From assembly GCF_017312365.1 (NCBI RefSeq), contig NZ_BLJI01000033.1, positions 1 through 47,050 on the forward strand: a DNA stretch of 47,050 nucleotides. Direction: 5' to 3'. Shown in pieces: positions 16,107 to 24,244 of this stretch; positions within the stretch are counted from its first letter, which is position 1; each line of letters begins with the position of its first letter. The DNA comes from Chroococcus sp. FPU101 (GTDB taxonomy: Bacteria > Cyanobacteriota > Cyanobacteriia > Cyanobacteriales > Microcystaceae). The notes under the pieces were generated by a model. That model did not search any database and was not told where the DNA came from. It worked only from the letters and a program-made list of their open reading frames with translations. The position numbers and the translations under genes are program-made.

Positions 16107-16904
16107 ATGAGTCTGGAAGGAAAAGTTGCACTGGTCACAGGGAGCAGTCAGGGAATTGGGCAAGCGATCGCAATCAAACTCGCCAGTCAAGGAGCCAGTA
16201 TTGTCATCGACTATCGCTCCCATCCCGAAGGTGCAGAAGATACCCTGCAACAAGTAAAAGCGGCTGGGGGGAACTGTCACTTGGCAAAGGATCACGCTCC
16301 CGATGGCTATGTGGTGCAGGCAGATATTGGAAGTGTGGAGCAGGTACAAAATCTGGTAAATGAGGGGATTAAGCATTTTGGACAATTGGATATTCTCGTC
16401 AACAATGCGGGCATGGAGCGTCGCGCCCCTTTCTGGGAAGTCACAGAAAAGGATTATGACAACGTGCTGCATGTGAACCTGAAAGGCTCATTTTTTGCGG
16501 CTCAAGCACTGGTGCAACATCTGTTGGATACGAAACGGACTGGCAGAATCATTAACATCAGTTCCGTTCACGAAGAACTGCCTTTCCCCAATTTCGCGCC
16601 CTATTGCTTGAGTAAGGGGGGCGTAAAAATGATGACGCGAGATTTATCGGTCGAACTAGGCCCCTATGGCATCACGATTAATAATGTGGCTCCAGGTGCG
16701 ATCGAAACTCCAATCAACACGAAGCTGCTCAACAATCCACAGGAGTTAAACGCACTGCTCAAAAACATTCCCTTAAATCGCTTAGGCAAACCCAATGATG
16801 TTGCCTCTTTGGTTGCATTTCTGGCTTCTGATGATGCGAGCTACATTACGGGCAGCACCTTCTTTGTCGATGGTGGCTTGCTGTGGGATTATCACGAGCA
16901 GTAG
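16107..16904 (+). CDS. Short-chain dehydrogenase, glucose 1-dehydrogenase-like
   Basis: A 265-residue classical SDR. The cofactor motif TGSSQGIG is at 11-18, NNAG (LDILVNNAG) near 94-97, and the catalytic Ser in NISSVHE and Tyr/Lys in YCLSKGG follow in order; GAIETPIN and the closing VDGG are also typical. The substrate is likely a sugar or other polyol, by similarity to bacterial glucose 1-dehydrogenases, with NAD(P)H as product. A strong RBS (AAGGAG) precedes ATG 16107. It sits 30 bases after subunit III within the oxidase run, an unusual place for such an enzyme; it might supply NAD(P)H to the NDH-2 upstream. Confidence 0.88.
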   Translation: MSLEGKVALVTGSSQGIGQAIAIKLASQGASIVIDYRSHPEGAEDTLQQVKAAGGNCHLAKDHAPDGYVVQADIGSVEQVQNLVNEGIKHFGQLDILVNNAGMERRAPFWEVTEKDYDNVLHVNLKGSFFAAQALVQHLLDTKRTGRIINISSVHEELPFPNFAPYCLSKGGVKMMTRDLSVELGPYGITINNVAPGAIETPINTKLLNNPQELNALLKNIPLNRLGKPNDVASLVAFLASDDASYITGSTFFVDGGLLWDYHEQ

Positions 16905-16958
16905 ACAAACGATCGGCAACTGTCACTTGCGCTTGAGAAGATTTACCCAGGAGGAATT

Positions 16959-18584
16959 ATGGCAAAAAGTATTCGAGAAGTGACGTTCGAGCTTTTGCGT
17001 GAACTTGGATTAACGACGATCTTCGGGAACCCAGGGTCAACGGAGGAAACATTCCTACAAGACTTCCCTGCTGACTTTCGATATGTCCAGACGCTCCACG
17101 AGTCTTCGGCGGTTGGTGCAGCCGATGGCTACGCTCAAGCAACCAGACATCCTGCCCTTGTGAACGTTCATACCTCAGCGGGTCTGAGCAACTCAATGAG
17201 TAATATCCTGACCGCTTTCATGAACCGCACACCGTTAATCGTCACTGCTGGAAACCAGACTCGTGAAATGCTCCTGATGGAACCCTGGCTCACCAACATT
17301 GAACCTGAAACGTTACCCAAACCCTGGGTTAAGTGGAGTTATCAACCAATCCGCGCCGAAGACGTGCCAGCGGCTTTTATGCGCGCTTACGCTGCCGCTC
17401 TGCAACCTCCTGCTGGTCCGGTTTTCCTGTCAATTCCCCTCGATGACTGGGATAAGCCTGCTTTGGGTCAGCCCGTGGTGCGATCAGTTGCTACCCGCAT
17501 CGGTGCTGATCCGAGACGCATTGCCCAGTTCGCAGATGCCCTATCATCCGCCACTAATCCAACCTTAATCTATGGTTCAGCGATCGCACGGGGTGACGGT
17601 TGGGAGCAGGCTATCAAGCTTGCCGAAAAGTTGAATATTCCAGTGTGGGCAGCACCCGCATCAGAACGTCCTCCGTTTCCAGAAAACCATCCGCTTTATG
17701 CGGGGGGACTTCCATTTGCCCTTGGTCTGCTCTCTAAGAAGCTTGCAAGCTACGATCTGGCGATCGTCATTGGTGCGCCCGTATTCCGCTACTATCCATA
17801 TGTAGCGGGGTCGTACTTGCCTGACGGACTCAGGCTACTGCACATCACTGACGATCCCGAAGAAGCTGCTCGTGCCCCTGTCGGTGAGAGCCTGCTTTGT
17901 GATGCTGTTCTTGCCCTTGAAACGCTCATTGAGCAAGTGAAGGCTCGTCCATCACGGGCTACCTCTGTCGAGAAGCAACCGCATCGCATGGCTCCCCATC
18001 CCGCCGCCTCGGTATCCGCAGTCGATGGTCAACTGACTGCACTGGAACTGTTCCAAACGTTGCGAGAGTCAACCCCAGAAACAACCGTTCTAATCGAAGA
18101 ATCGCCCTCAAACCTCGGCGAGATCCATACTGCATGGCCGATCAACCACCCCGACTCGTTCTATACCTTCGCCAGTGGGAGTCTAGGCTGGAACCTACCT
18201 GCCAGCGTTGGGATCGCCCTGGCTGAGCGCGACAGTGGGCGGAACCGACCCGTGCTTGCAATTATTGGTGACGGCTCATTCCAGTATTCCGTGCAAGGAC
18301 TCTGGACAGCAGCCCAGCAGCGTCTCCCCATCCTCTTCGTCGTACCCAGGAACGGTGAATACGCCATCCTCAAGTCCTTTGGTCAGTTTCAAAAAAATCC
18401 GGGCGTACCCGGACTCGACTTGCCTGACCTTGACATCGTTTCGTTGGCGAAGGGCTACGGTTGCACGGGGGTTCGTGCCCAAACCCTCGATGAAGTCAGG
18501 CAGGTCTGTGCCGAGGCATTTTCTCGATCCGGTCCGACGGTGCTCGAAGTTCCCATTACTCCGACGGTGCCCTCGCTGATTTAA
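16959..18584 (+). CDS. Benzoylformate decarboxylase-like ThDP enzyme
   Basis: A 541-residue thiamine-diphosphate enzyme closest to MdlC/benzoylformate decarboxylase. The active-site set is at the expected places: S27 (FGNPGST), E48 (LHESSAVG) and H71 (VNVHTSAG). The ThDP/Mg motif GDGSFQYSVQGLW near 435 ends in NGEY. The central domain (about 190-330) is complete. It would decarboxylate a 2-keto acid to an aldehyde; the natural substrate in a cyanobacterium is unknown. A near-perfect RBS (AGGAGG) precedes ATG 16959. It lies between the SDR and heme-O synthase genes in the same direction, and the GC-rich codon use differs slightly from its neighbours, suggesting it joined the cluster later. Confidence 0.85.
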   Translation: MAKSIREVTFELLRELGLTTIFGNPGSTEETFLQDFPADFRYVQTLHESSAVGAADGYAQATRHPALVNVHTSAGLSNSMSNILTAFMNRTPLIVTAGNQTREMLLMEPWLTNIEPETLPKPWVKWSYQPIRAEDVPAAFMRAYAAALQPPAGPVFLSIPLDDWDKPALGQPVVRSVATRIGADPRRIAQFADALSSATNPTLIYGSAIARGDGWEQAIKLAEKLNIPVWAAPASERPPFPENHPLYAGGLPFALGLLSKKLASYDLAIVIGAPVFRYYPYVAGSYLPDGLRLLHITDDPEEAARAPVGESLLCDAVLALETLIEQVKARPSRATSVEKQPHRMAPHPAASVSAVDGQLTALELFQTLRESTPETTVLIEESPSNLGEIHTAWPINHPDSFYTFASGSLGWNLPASVGIALAERDSGRNRPVLAIIGDGSFQYSVQGLWTAAQQRLPILFVVPRNGEYAILKSFGQFQKNPGVPGLDLPDLDIVSLAKGYGCTGVRAQTLDEVRQVCAEAFSRSGPTVLEVPITPTVPSLI

Positions 18585-18637
18585 ACCAGAAAGGCTTACC
18601 CGTCGATTCCCTCATGTAAACTCGGTATAACAAGCAA

Positions 18638-19594
18638 ATGCAAGAAACAACCATTGCGGGGTTTTCCCGCCAACACGAAAACATCTCTCAGGTCATTCAA
18701 AGTTATTGGCAACTGACCAAGCCCCGCATCATTTTGTTGTTGCTGATTACGACTGCTGGCGGTATGTGGGTGGCGGCGGCAGGGCAGGTTAATCCAGTTT
18801 TGTTGCTGATTACCTTAATCGGTGGAGCTTGTGCAGCGGGGGCGGCAAATACTATCAACTGTCTTTACGATCGCGATATAGACTACATCATGGAGCGTAC
18901 CCGTCATCGTCCCTTACCGTCTGGTCGGGTGCAGCCGCGGGATGCTTTACTGTTTGCGATCGCCTTGACGTTGATCTCCTTCTCACTGCTGGCAGTCTTT
19001 GCAAATCTGTTGAGTGCCTGCCTCGCCATGTCGGGGATTGTGGTTTATGTCCTGGTCTACACCCATTGGCTGAAGCGACACAGCACTCAAAATATTGTGA
19101 TTGGCGGGGCGGCGGGGGCAATTCCTCCGCTGGTCGGTTGGGCAGCGGTGACGGGTGATTTGAGTTGGGCAGCATGGGTGCTGTTTGCCATCATTTTTTT
19201 ATGGACTCCGCCCCACTTCTGGGCATTGGCGGTTCTGATTCGGGAAGACTACGCCAAAGTCGGTGTACCGATGCTGCCTGTCGTGGAGGGTGCAGAACCC
19301 ACTGCTCGACAAATTTTCTATTACACCCTGGCGCTGATTCCTGTCACGCTGTTATTGGTCTATCCTCTGGGTGTGATGGGTGTCGTCTATGGCGCAATCG
19401 CTCTTCTACTCGGTGCCATCTTCGTAAAAAAAGCATGGACGTTAAAAAAACAACCCGCCGATTTGCACGCGCGATCGGTCTTCAAATACTCCATCCTCTA
19501 TCTGATGTTGCTTTGTGCCGGGATGGGGTTAGATAGCCTGCCTCTGACTCATCGGTTGATTCGCGTCGTGTCAAACTTTTATCCATTGCACTAG
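18638..19594 (+). CDS. ctaB: Heme O synthase (protoheme IX farnesyltransferase)
   Basis: A 318-residue UbiA-superfamily membrane prenyltransferase. The first Asp-rich motif, [18 protein letters not shown], is near 72-89 and is followed by RPLPSGR; the second region is [17 protein letters not shown]. About eight membrane helices. It adds a farnesyl chain to heme b to make heme O, the precursor of heme A, which A-type oxidases need. Its place at the end of the oxidase run fits supply of the cofactor to the ARTO. No heme A synthase gene (ctaA) is in the window. Confidence 0.92.
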   Translation: MQETTIAGFSRQHENISQVIQSYWQLTKPRIILLLLITTAGGMWVAAAGQVNPVLLLITLIGGACAAGAANTINCLYDRDIDYIMERTRHRPLPSGRVQPRDALLFAIALTLISFSLLAVFANLLSACLAMSGIVVYVLVYTHWLKRHSTQNIVIGGAAGAIPPLVGWAAVTGDLSWAAWVLFAIIFLWTPPHFWALAVLIREDYAKVGVPMLPVVEGAEPTARQIFYYTLALIPVTLLLVYPLGVMGVVYGAIALLLGAIFVKKAWTLKKQPADLHARSVFKYSILYLMLLCAGMGLDSLPLTHRLIRVVSNFYPLH

Positions 19595-19638
19595 TTTTTG
19601 ACTTTCTATGCCTATACTACTGAAAATGATTGCTGAAG

Positions 19639-19770
19639 TTGCTCCTGACTCCGGTTGCACGAGTTGCATTTTCAGTATTTGCGTTTTGGCAACAGCGCAA
19701 TCAACCATACATCATCGTCACGTTAATTGTGCTGATGATTCTTGCTCACGGTCTTTTAATGGCAAGCTAG
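19639..19770 (+). CDS. Possible short membrane peptide or gene remnant
   Basis: A 43-codon frame (TTG 19639 to TAG 19770) holds one clear membrane segment (PYIIVTLIVLMILAHGLLM) preceded by FAFWQQRNQ. No RBS or ATG supports the start. It may be the tail of a lost membrane protein of the oxidase cluster. A different frame from ATG 19608 is open too, but its composition is not protein-like. Confidence 0.3.
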   Translation: MLLTPVARVAFSVFAFWQQRNQPYIIVTLIVLMILAHGLLMAS

Positions 19771-19819
19771 AAGATTTCAACTTTTCAATGACTGATTCGT
19801 TTTTTAAGGAGATAAATCC

Positions 19820-20002
19820 ATGTCAGACAAACACGAAGTTTTGAGCATTTTTCCATCCCATGTTGAGGCAGAAGCTGCCGTTGTAGAACTGCAAAAAGCA
19901 GGCTTCAATATGCAAAAGCTTTCCATCATTGGAAAGGATTATGAAACCAAAGGGAATTTAGAGGATTATTCAGAGGTATCACACTTATTTTTGGGCTTCT
20001 AA
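19820..20002 (+). pseudogene. General stress protein (DUF1269-like), truncated
   Basis: ATG 19820 follows AAGGAG (19806-19811). The first ~52 residues (MSDKHEVLSIFPSHVEAEAA, then ELQKAGFNMQKLSIIGKDY) are a typical N-terminus of cyanobacterial general-stress/DUF1269 proteins. These are normally about 160-180 residues with a Gly-rich membrane-associated middle part. Here the frame ends after SEVSHLFLGF at 20002, two bases before a small inverted-repeat insert. The missing two thirds are not found nearby, so the gene was cut during a rearrangement. Confidence 0.7.
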
Positions 20003-20012
20003 AACACATACC

Positions 20013-20214
20013 CATCAAGCGACAATTACTCAGACTCAAAACGACAATTACAAATTCCTCATTTTTAGAATAGATAATAGCATTATAGACGATAATAGAT
20101 TATAAAAGTATGTTAATAGCTTACGTCCCTATTTTTCATGAATAATCACCGATTAGCAAGACGATACTACTATGTTTGTAATTGTCGTTCGGGTCGGTAT
20201 AATTGACATTTGAT
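20013..20214. mobile_element. MITE-like insert with bipartite inverted ends
   Basis: About 200 AT-rich bases. Both ends read ATCAA, then an ACAATTA-type box, then about 20 bases later AACGACAATTACAAA. The inner boxes at 20038-20052 and 20174-20188 are perfect 15-base inverted repeats; the outer boxes are GCGACAATTA (left) and ATGTCAATTA (right, other strand). The 9-base flanks ACACATACC at 20004-20012 and 20215-20223 look like a target duplication. Two binding-site-like boxes per end recall transposons with multi-site ends, but no transposase is present. Confidence 0.65.
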
Positions 20215-21094
20215 ACACATACCAGCAAAATCGTCGGAAACAGCGTCAACAGAAACTTTTGTTGCCGTTAATGAAACAACTAGTTTTTTACCTTCTATGC
20301 AGATGATCGCCGCTCTGAAGTGCCACTGGCCAGAATATTTAATTGAAGCTTGGGGGCTAGGAATGTTCATGGTTGCGGCTGGAGTCGTTGGTACGATCCT
20401 GTTCTATCCCCAGTCTTCAGCGCATCATGTCTTTCCTAGTCCTTTCATGCAACGGGTGTTAATGGGACTGGGGATGGGGCTAACTGCAATGGGGATTATG
20501 TATTCTCCCTGGGGAAAGCGATCAGGCGCGCATATTAATCCAGCAGTTACATTGACATTTTATCGACTCAATAAAATTAAAGCTTGGGATGCAATTTTTT
20601 ATATTGTTTTTCAATTCATTGGAGGATTATTAGGAGTTCTGTTAGTTGCACTGTTGCTTCAATTGCCTTTTACCCAAGCACCTGTTAGTTATGTCGTAAC
20701 CGTGCCAGGTAAACCAGGAGTTGTAGTAGCGTTTGTCGCAGAATATATCATTGCAGTGATTATGATGTGGGTGGTTCTTTATAGTAGTAACCGAGCCAAA
20801 TTAGCACCATTAACTCCATTATTTGCTGGGTGCTTGATTGTCAGCTATGTCATTTTTGAATCACCTCTATCTGGTTTTGGCATGAACCCCGCTCGCACGG
20901 TTGCTTCTGCGTTGCCATCTGGAATTTGGACTGCCATTTGGCTTTATTTTGTGGCACCGATCAGTGGAATGTTGACCGCCGCTGAACTCTATGTATACAC
21001 AATGGGCAAACACAAAGTATTTTGTGCCAAGCTCTATCACGATCCTCGCTATCGTTGTATTCATTGTGGACATCACCCCCACAATACCCGATAA
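20210..21094 (+). CDS. MIP/aquaporin-family channel
   Basis: An aquaporin-type channel for water or small neutral solutes, with six membrane helices and both pore motifs present as NPA: HINPAVTL and GMNPARTV. The C-terminal tail carries a CxxC with several His (RYRCIHCGHHPHN), unusual for the family and possibly metal-binding. The frame opens at TTG 20210 within the end of the insert; conserved sequence begins near ALKCHWPEYLIEAWGLG, so ATG 20297 or 20303 are better starts, though neither has a good RBS. The insert may have replaced the native promoter or start. Confidence 0.85.
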   Translation: MIHIPAKSSETASTETFVAVNETTSFLPSMQMIAALKCHWPEYLIEAWGLGMFMVAAGVVGTILFYPQSSAHHVFPSPFMQRVLMGLGMGLTAMGIMYSPWGKRSGAHINPAVTLTFYRLNKIKAWDAIFYIVFQFIGGLLGVLLVALLLQLPFTQAPVSYVVTVPGKPGVVVAFVAEYIIAVIMMWVVLYSSNRAKLAPLTPLFAGCLIVSYVIFESPLSGFGMNPARTVASALPSGIWTAIWLYFVAPISGMLTAAELYVYTMGKHKVFCAKLYHDPRYRCIHCGHHPHNTR

Positions 21095-21192
21095 CAGGTT
21101 CTAATCCCGATCTGGAAAATTTTTCAGATGAATCGGACAAGCAGATCTTAGAAACTCGATGTTGATTGACTGGAGAACCTTTGGAGATGAGC

Positions 21193-22773
21193 ATGACTCA
21201 AGAACACTACGACATTATCATCATTGGTACTGGAGCAGGCGGCGGAACCTTACTCCAGCGTCTTGCTCCTAGCGGTAAGAAGATTCTGATATTGGAGCGA
21301 GGTAGCTACCTGCCCAGAGAGAAAGAAAATTGGCGTGCAGCCGAAGTCTATGGCAATGAGCGCTATCATACCCACGAGCAGTGGTATGACAAAGAGGGGC
21401 ATACCTTTCGTCCCCAAATGAGCTACTGGGTTGGTGGCAATACAAAGGTCTATGGTGCAGCCCTGTTACGGATGCGAGAACGGGATTTTGAAGCAGTTCT
21501 GCATCAGGACGGTGTCTCTCCAGAATGGCCCTTGAAATATCAAGATTTTGAACCCTACTATACTCAAGCTGAAAAGCTCTATGACGTTCATGGTGAGTTC
21601 GGCACCGATCCCACAGAGCCGCCGCGTCAGTCCGCTTATCCCTATTCTCCAGTCAGTCACGAACCCCGAATGCAAGAAATTGTCGATGGGCTGAAGCAGC
21701 AGGGGTTGAATCCATTTCATTTACCTGTAGGGCTGAAGTTGAACGAAGTTGAGCGCACACTCTGGGATTGCATTCGCTGTGATAGCTGTGATGGCTTTCC
21801 GTGTTTGGTTCGTGGTAAAGCAGACGCTGAAGTCAATGGCGTGAAGCCTTCCCTCGTTTATGCCAATGTCACATTGAAAACATTGGCGAAGGTACTGCGG
21901 TTACACACCAGCGAATCCGGACGAGAAGTGACAGCAGTGGAAACCCAAATTGGTGATGAAACGTTGATGTTTAGTGGCGATGTGGTCGTGGTAGCTTGTG
22001 GAACCGTTAATTCTGCTGTGTTGCTGCTCCGTTCTGCCAATGATCGCCATCCCAACGGATTAGCGAATCGCTCCGATCAGGTGGGACGGAATTTCATGAA
22101 ACACCTGACGACGGCCATGGTGGCATTAAGCCAGAAAAAGAATCCATCAATGTATCAAAAGACGATCGCCGTCAGCGATTTCTATTGGGGCGAGGAGGGC
22201 TTTCCCTATCCCATGGGCTTTATTCAAAACACGGGAAATGTTTTAACCGACATGATTCCAGCAGAGGCTCCTTCACGATTGGCTGACCTACTCAAGTTTG
22301 CCCCTAAAGTGGATCTAGATTTAAGACCGCAGTATCAGCTTGCAGCAGAGCATTCAGTCGGCTGGTGGTTTCAAACTGAGGATTTGCCCAATCCCACTAA
22401 TCGAGTGCAGGTCGTGAGGGAGCAAATTTATCTGGATTACACTCCTAATAACCTGGAGGCGCAGAATCGCCTGGTTCATCGCTGGACAGAGATTCTCAAA
22501 GCGATCGAGCAAGCCGATTATCTGATTCCGTTCAGCATCTATCCCCGTAACCATATGCCAATCCAGGTGATGGCTCACCAATGTGGTACCTGCCTCTTTG
22601 GAGAAGATCCCAGTAGCTCCGTTCTAGATCTAAATTGCCGTACCCACGATGTAGACAATCTCTATGTGGTGGACGGTAGTTTCTTCCCCTCTAGTTCAGC
22701 CGTCAATCCTACGCTGACGATTATGGCTAATGCCCTGCGAATTGGTGATCATTTACTTGATCGCTTGAAATAA
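21193..22773 (+). CDS. GMC-family FAD oxidoreductase
   Basis: About 526 residues from ATG 21193, which has GGAG seven bases upstream; ATG 21187 and a longer frame from 21166 are alternatives. The FAD fold is DIIIIGTGAGGGTLLQRL, with ERGSYLPRE after it. The C-terminal GMC signature VDGSFFPSSSAVNPTLTIMA contains the usual active-site Asn, and the catalytic His region is NHMPIQVMAHQCGT. A Cys-rich insertion (CIRCDSCDGFPC) near residue 195 is seen in some family members. Substrate unknown (an alcohol, sugar or sterol-like compound). It follows the channel gene by about 100 bases. Confidence 0.88.
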   Translation: MTQEHYDIIIIGTGAGGGTLLQRLAPSGKKILILERGSYLPREKENWRAAEVYGNERYHTHEQWYDKEGHTFRPQMSYWVGGNTKVYGAALLRMRERDFEAVLHQDGVSPEWPLKYQDFEPYYTQAEKLYDVHGEFGTDPTEPPRQSAYPYSPVSHEPRMQEIVDGLKQQGLNPFHLPVGLKLNEVERTLWDCIRCDSCDGFPCLVRGKADAEVNGVKPSLVYANVTLKTLAKVLRLHTSESGREVTAVETQIGDETLMFSGDVVVVACGTVNSAVLLLRSANDRHPNGLANRSDQVGRNFMKHLTTAMVALSQKKNPSMYQKTIAVSDFYWGEEGFPYPMGFIQNTGNVLTDMIPAEAPSRLADLLKFAPKVDLDLRPQYQLAAEHSVGWWFQTEDLPNPTNRVQVVREQIYLDYTPNNLEAQNRLVHRWTEILKAIEQADYLIPFSIYPRNHMPIQVMAHQCGTCLFGEDPSSSVLDLNCRTHDVDNLYVVDGSFFPSSSAVNPTLTIMANALRIGDHLLDRLK

Positions 22774-22785
22774 GATACAGAGCAG

Positions 22786-24174
22786 CTATTCGTCCGATGG
22801 GCTGGAATGACTCGATTGAACGAGTCGCCGTTCCAGCAGTACAGTGTAAACGGGTCTGCCGCCTAAACGATGGGCTGTCATGGTTGCCATCAAGCAACTT
22901 ACTAGAATTGGCAGAATTAATCGGTAATTAGCCGTAATTTCGATTGTCAGCAAAATTGCCGTTAAAGGTGCTCTCACGGTGGCTGCGACCAGTGCCCCCA
23001 TCCCTGCAATCGTTAATACCTCTGGATGGGGTAAAACTTCAGGGAACCAGATATTCGTCTGACGGGCAATCCCCAGACAAAACAGAGTAGCCAGGGAGAG
23101 AAGCGGCGCGAAAATGCCCCCAGGGGCACCGGAGCCGTAACACAGAATCGTCATGCCAAACCGAACCAAACATAGAAGTAACAGGACATAGCTGGATTCC
23201 AAATTATCGAAAGACCAGATAATTATCTCCTCGCCGCCCCCCGTCGTTGGATTGTAGAGCCAGCTCATTAAGCCCACAAAAGCCCCCACATACAAACCCG
23301 TCAGCTTGTAGTGAATCCCCCGAAAATTGGCAAAAAAGTTCAAACATTTAACCAGAAAAAGATTGAAGTAGTAACCAATCACACCGCAGGCGATGCCCAC
23401 CAGGGCAAAAATCCACAACGAGGCAAGGGGAGGAATCTGGAACTCAGTTAACTTCAAGGTTGGACTATTGCCTAACAGCAATTGCAGCCCAATGGTTGCA
23501 CTAATGCAGGACAGGGTGACTGCCCTGTAAGCCGTCATCGAGCTTTGAAAGGTCGGTCGCATTTCTTCAAACACAAACACAATTCCTGCCAGGGGCGCAT
23601 TAAATGCGGTAGCCAGCCCCGCTCCTGCATTGGCAGCCACCAACACCCTGGTCTGCTCCTGAGAAGCCCGAAACCAATCAGCCACCATTCTGCCAATACT
23701 ACCCCCCATCTGAATCGTCGGGCCTTCTCGCCCCAGCACCATGCCGCTACTTAAAAGAAGAATACCACTGAGAAACTTGATCGGTAACACCCGTTGCCAG
23801 ATTAGAGGAAAGTACCTCTCTAACATGCCTTCAATTTGGGGAATGCCGCTGCCAGAGGTATCGGGGGCATAACGACGCATTAGCAAGAACCCCAGGTACA
23901 CCATCACTCCTGACACAAGGATAGATACTAGCACGCCCATCCAGGGTACGCCTTTAAGTGAGTCAATCCACTGCACCCGACTATTGAGGGTGGTCAAGAC
24001 CAGCAAACGAAAAGCTCCTCCAATCAAGCCGGTGAGCAACCCTGCGATCGCCGCCCAGAGAAGAACCGGGTTAAGTTTTTGAACTGCTTCTAGAAACCGT
24101 TTGGATTGAGAAAATTTCTCTAAGGATGAAAGAGGGGTAGAGTGACTCGTTGGCTGGCTGGAGCGTTTTTCCAT
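22786..24174 (-). CDS. ClC-family chloride channel/transporter
   Basis: A 462-residue ClC protein. The anion-selectivity motifs are GSGIPQIEG (108-116), GREGPT with the gating Glu E150, and GGIFAP near 347; the Tyr-containing late helix is also present. With the gating Glu intact it may act as a Cl-/H+ exchanger. No C-terminal CBS domains, so it is the short bacterial form. It converges with the GMC gene (12 bases between stops) and is downstream of the glycosidase gene on the minus strand. Confidence 0.93.
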   Translation of the reverse strand: MEKRSSQPTSHSTPLSSLEKFSQSKRFLEAVQKLNPVLLWAAIAGLLTGLIGGAFRLLVLTTLNSRVQWIDSLKGVPWMGVLVSILVSGVMVYLGFLLMRRYAPDTSGSGIPQIEGMLERYFPLIWQRVLPIKFLSGILLLSSGMVLGREGPTIQMGGSIGRMVADWFRASQEQTRVLVAANAGAGLATAFNAPLAGIVFVFEEMRPTFQSSMTAYRAVTLSCISATIGLQLLLGNSPTLKLTEFQIPPLASLWIFALVGIACGVIGYYFNLFLVKCLNFFANFRGIHYKLTGLYVGAFVGLMSWLYNPTTGGGEEIIIWSFDNLESSYVLLLLCLVRFGMTILCYGSGAPGGIFAPLLSLATLFCLGIARQTNIWFPEVLPHPEVLTIAGMGALVAATVRAPLTAILLTIEITANYRLILPILVSCLMATMTAHRLGGRPVYTVLLERRLVQSSHSSPSDE

Positions 24175-24244
24175 AAATTCAGATTTTAATAGATAAATTC
24201 ATAATTGCTCACGCACCAGACCCAGAGGAGTTCTAGGAATGGAT

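Noticed and set aside
20013-20214. Ends of a CRISPR-associated Tn7-like transposon
   Set aside because: The multi-box ends are suggestive, but no tnsB, tnsC, tniQ or Cas12k gene lies in the window and the terminal TGTACA bases are absent.
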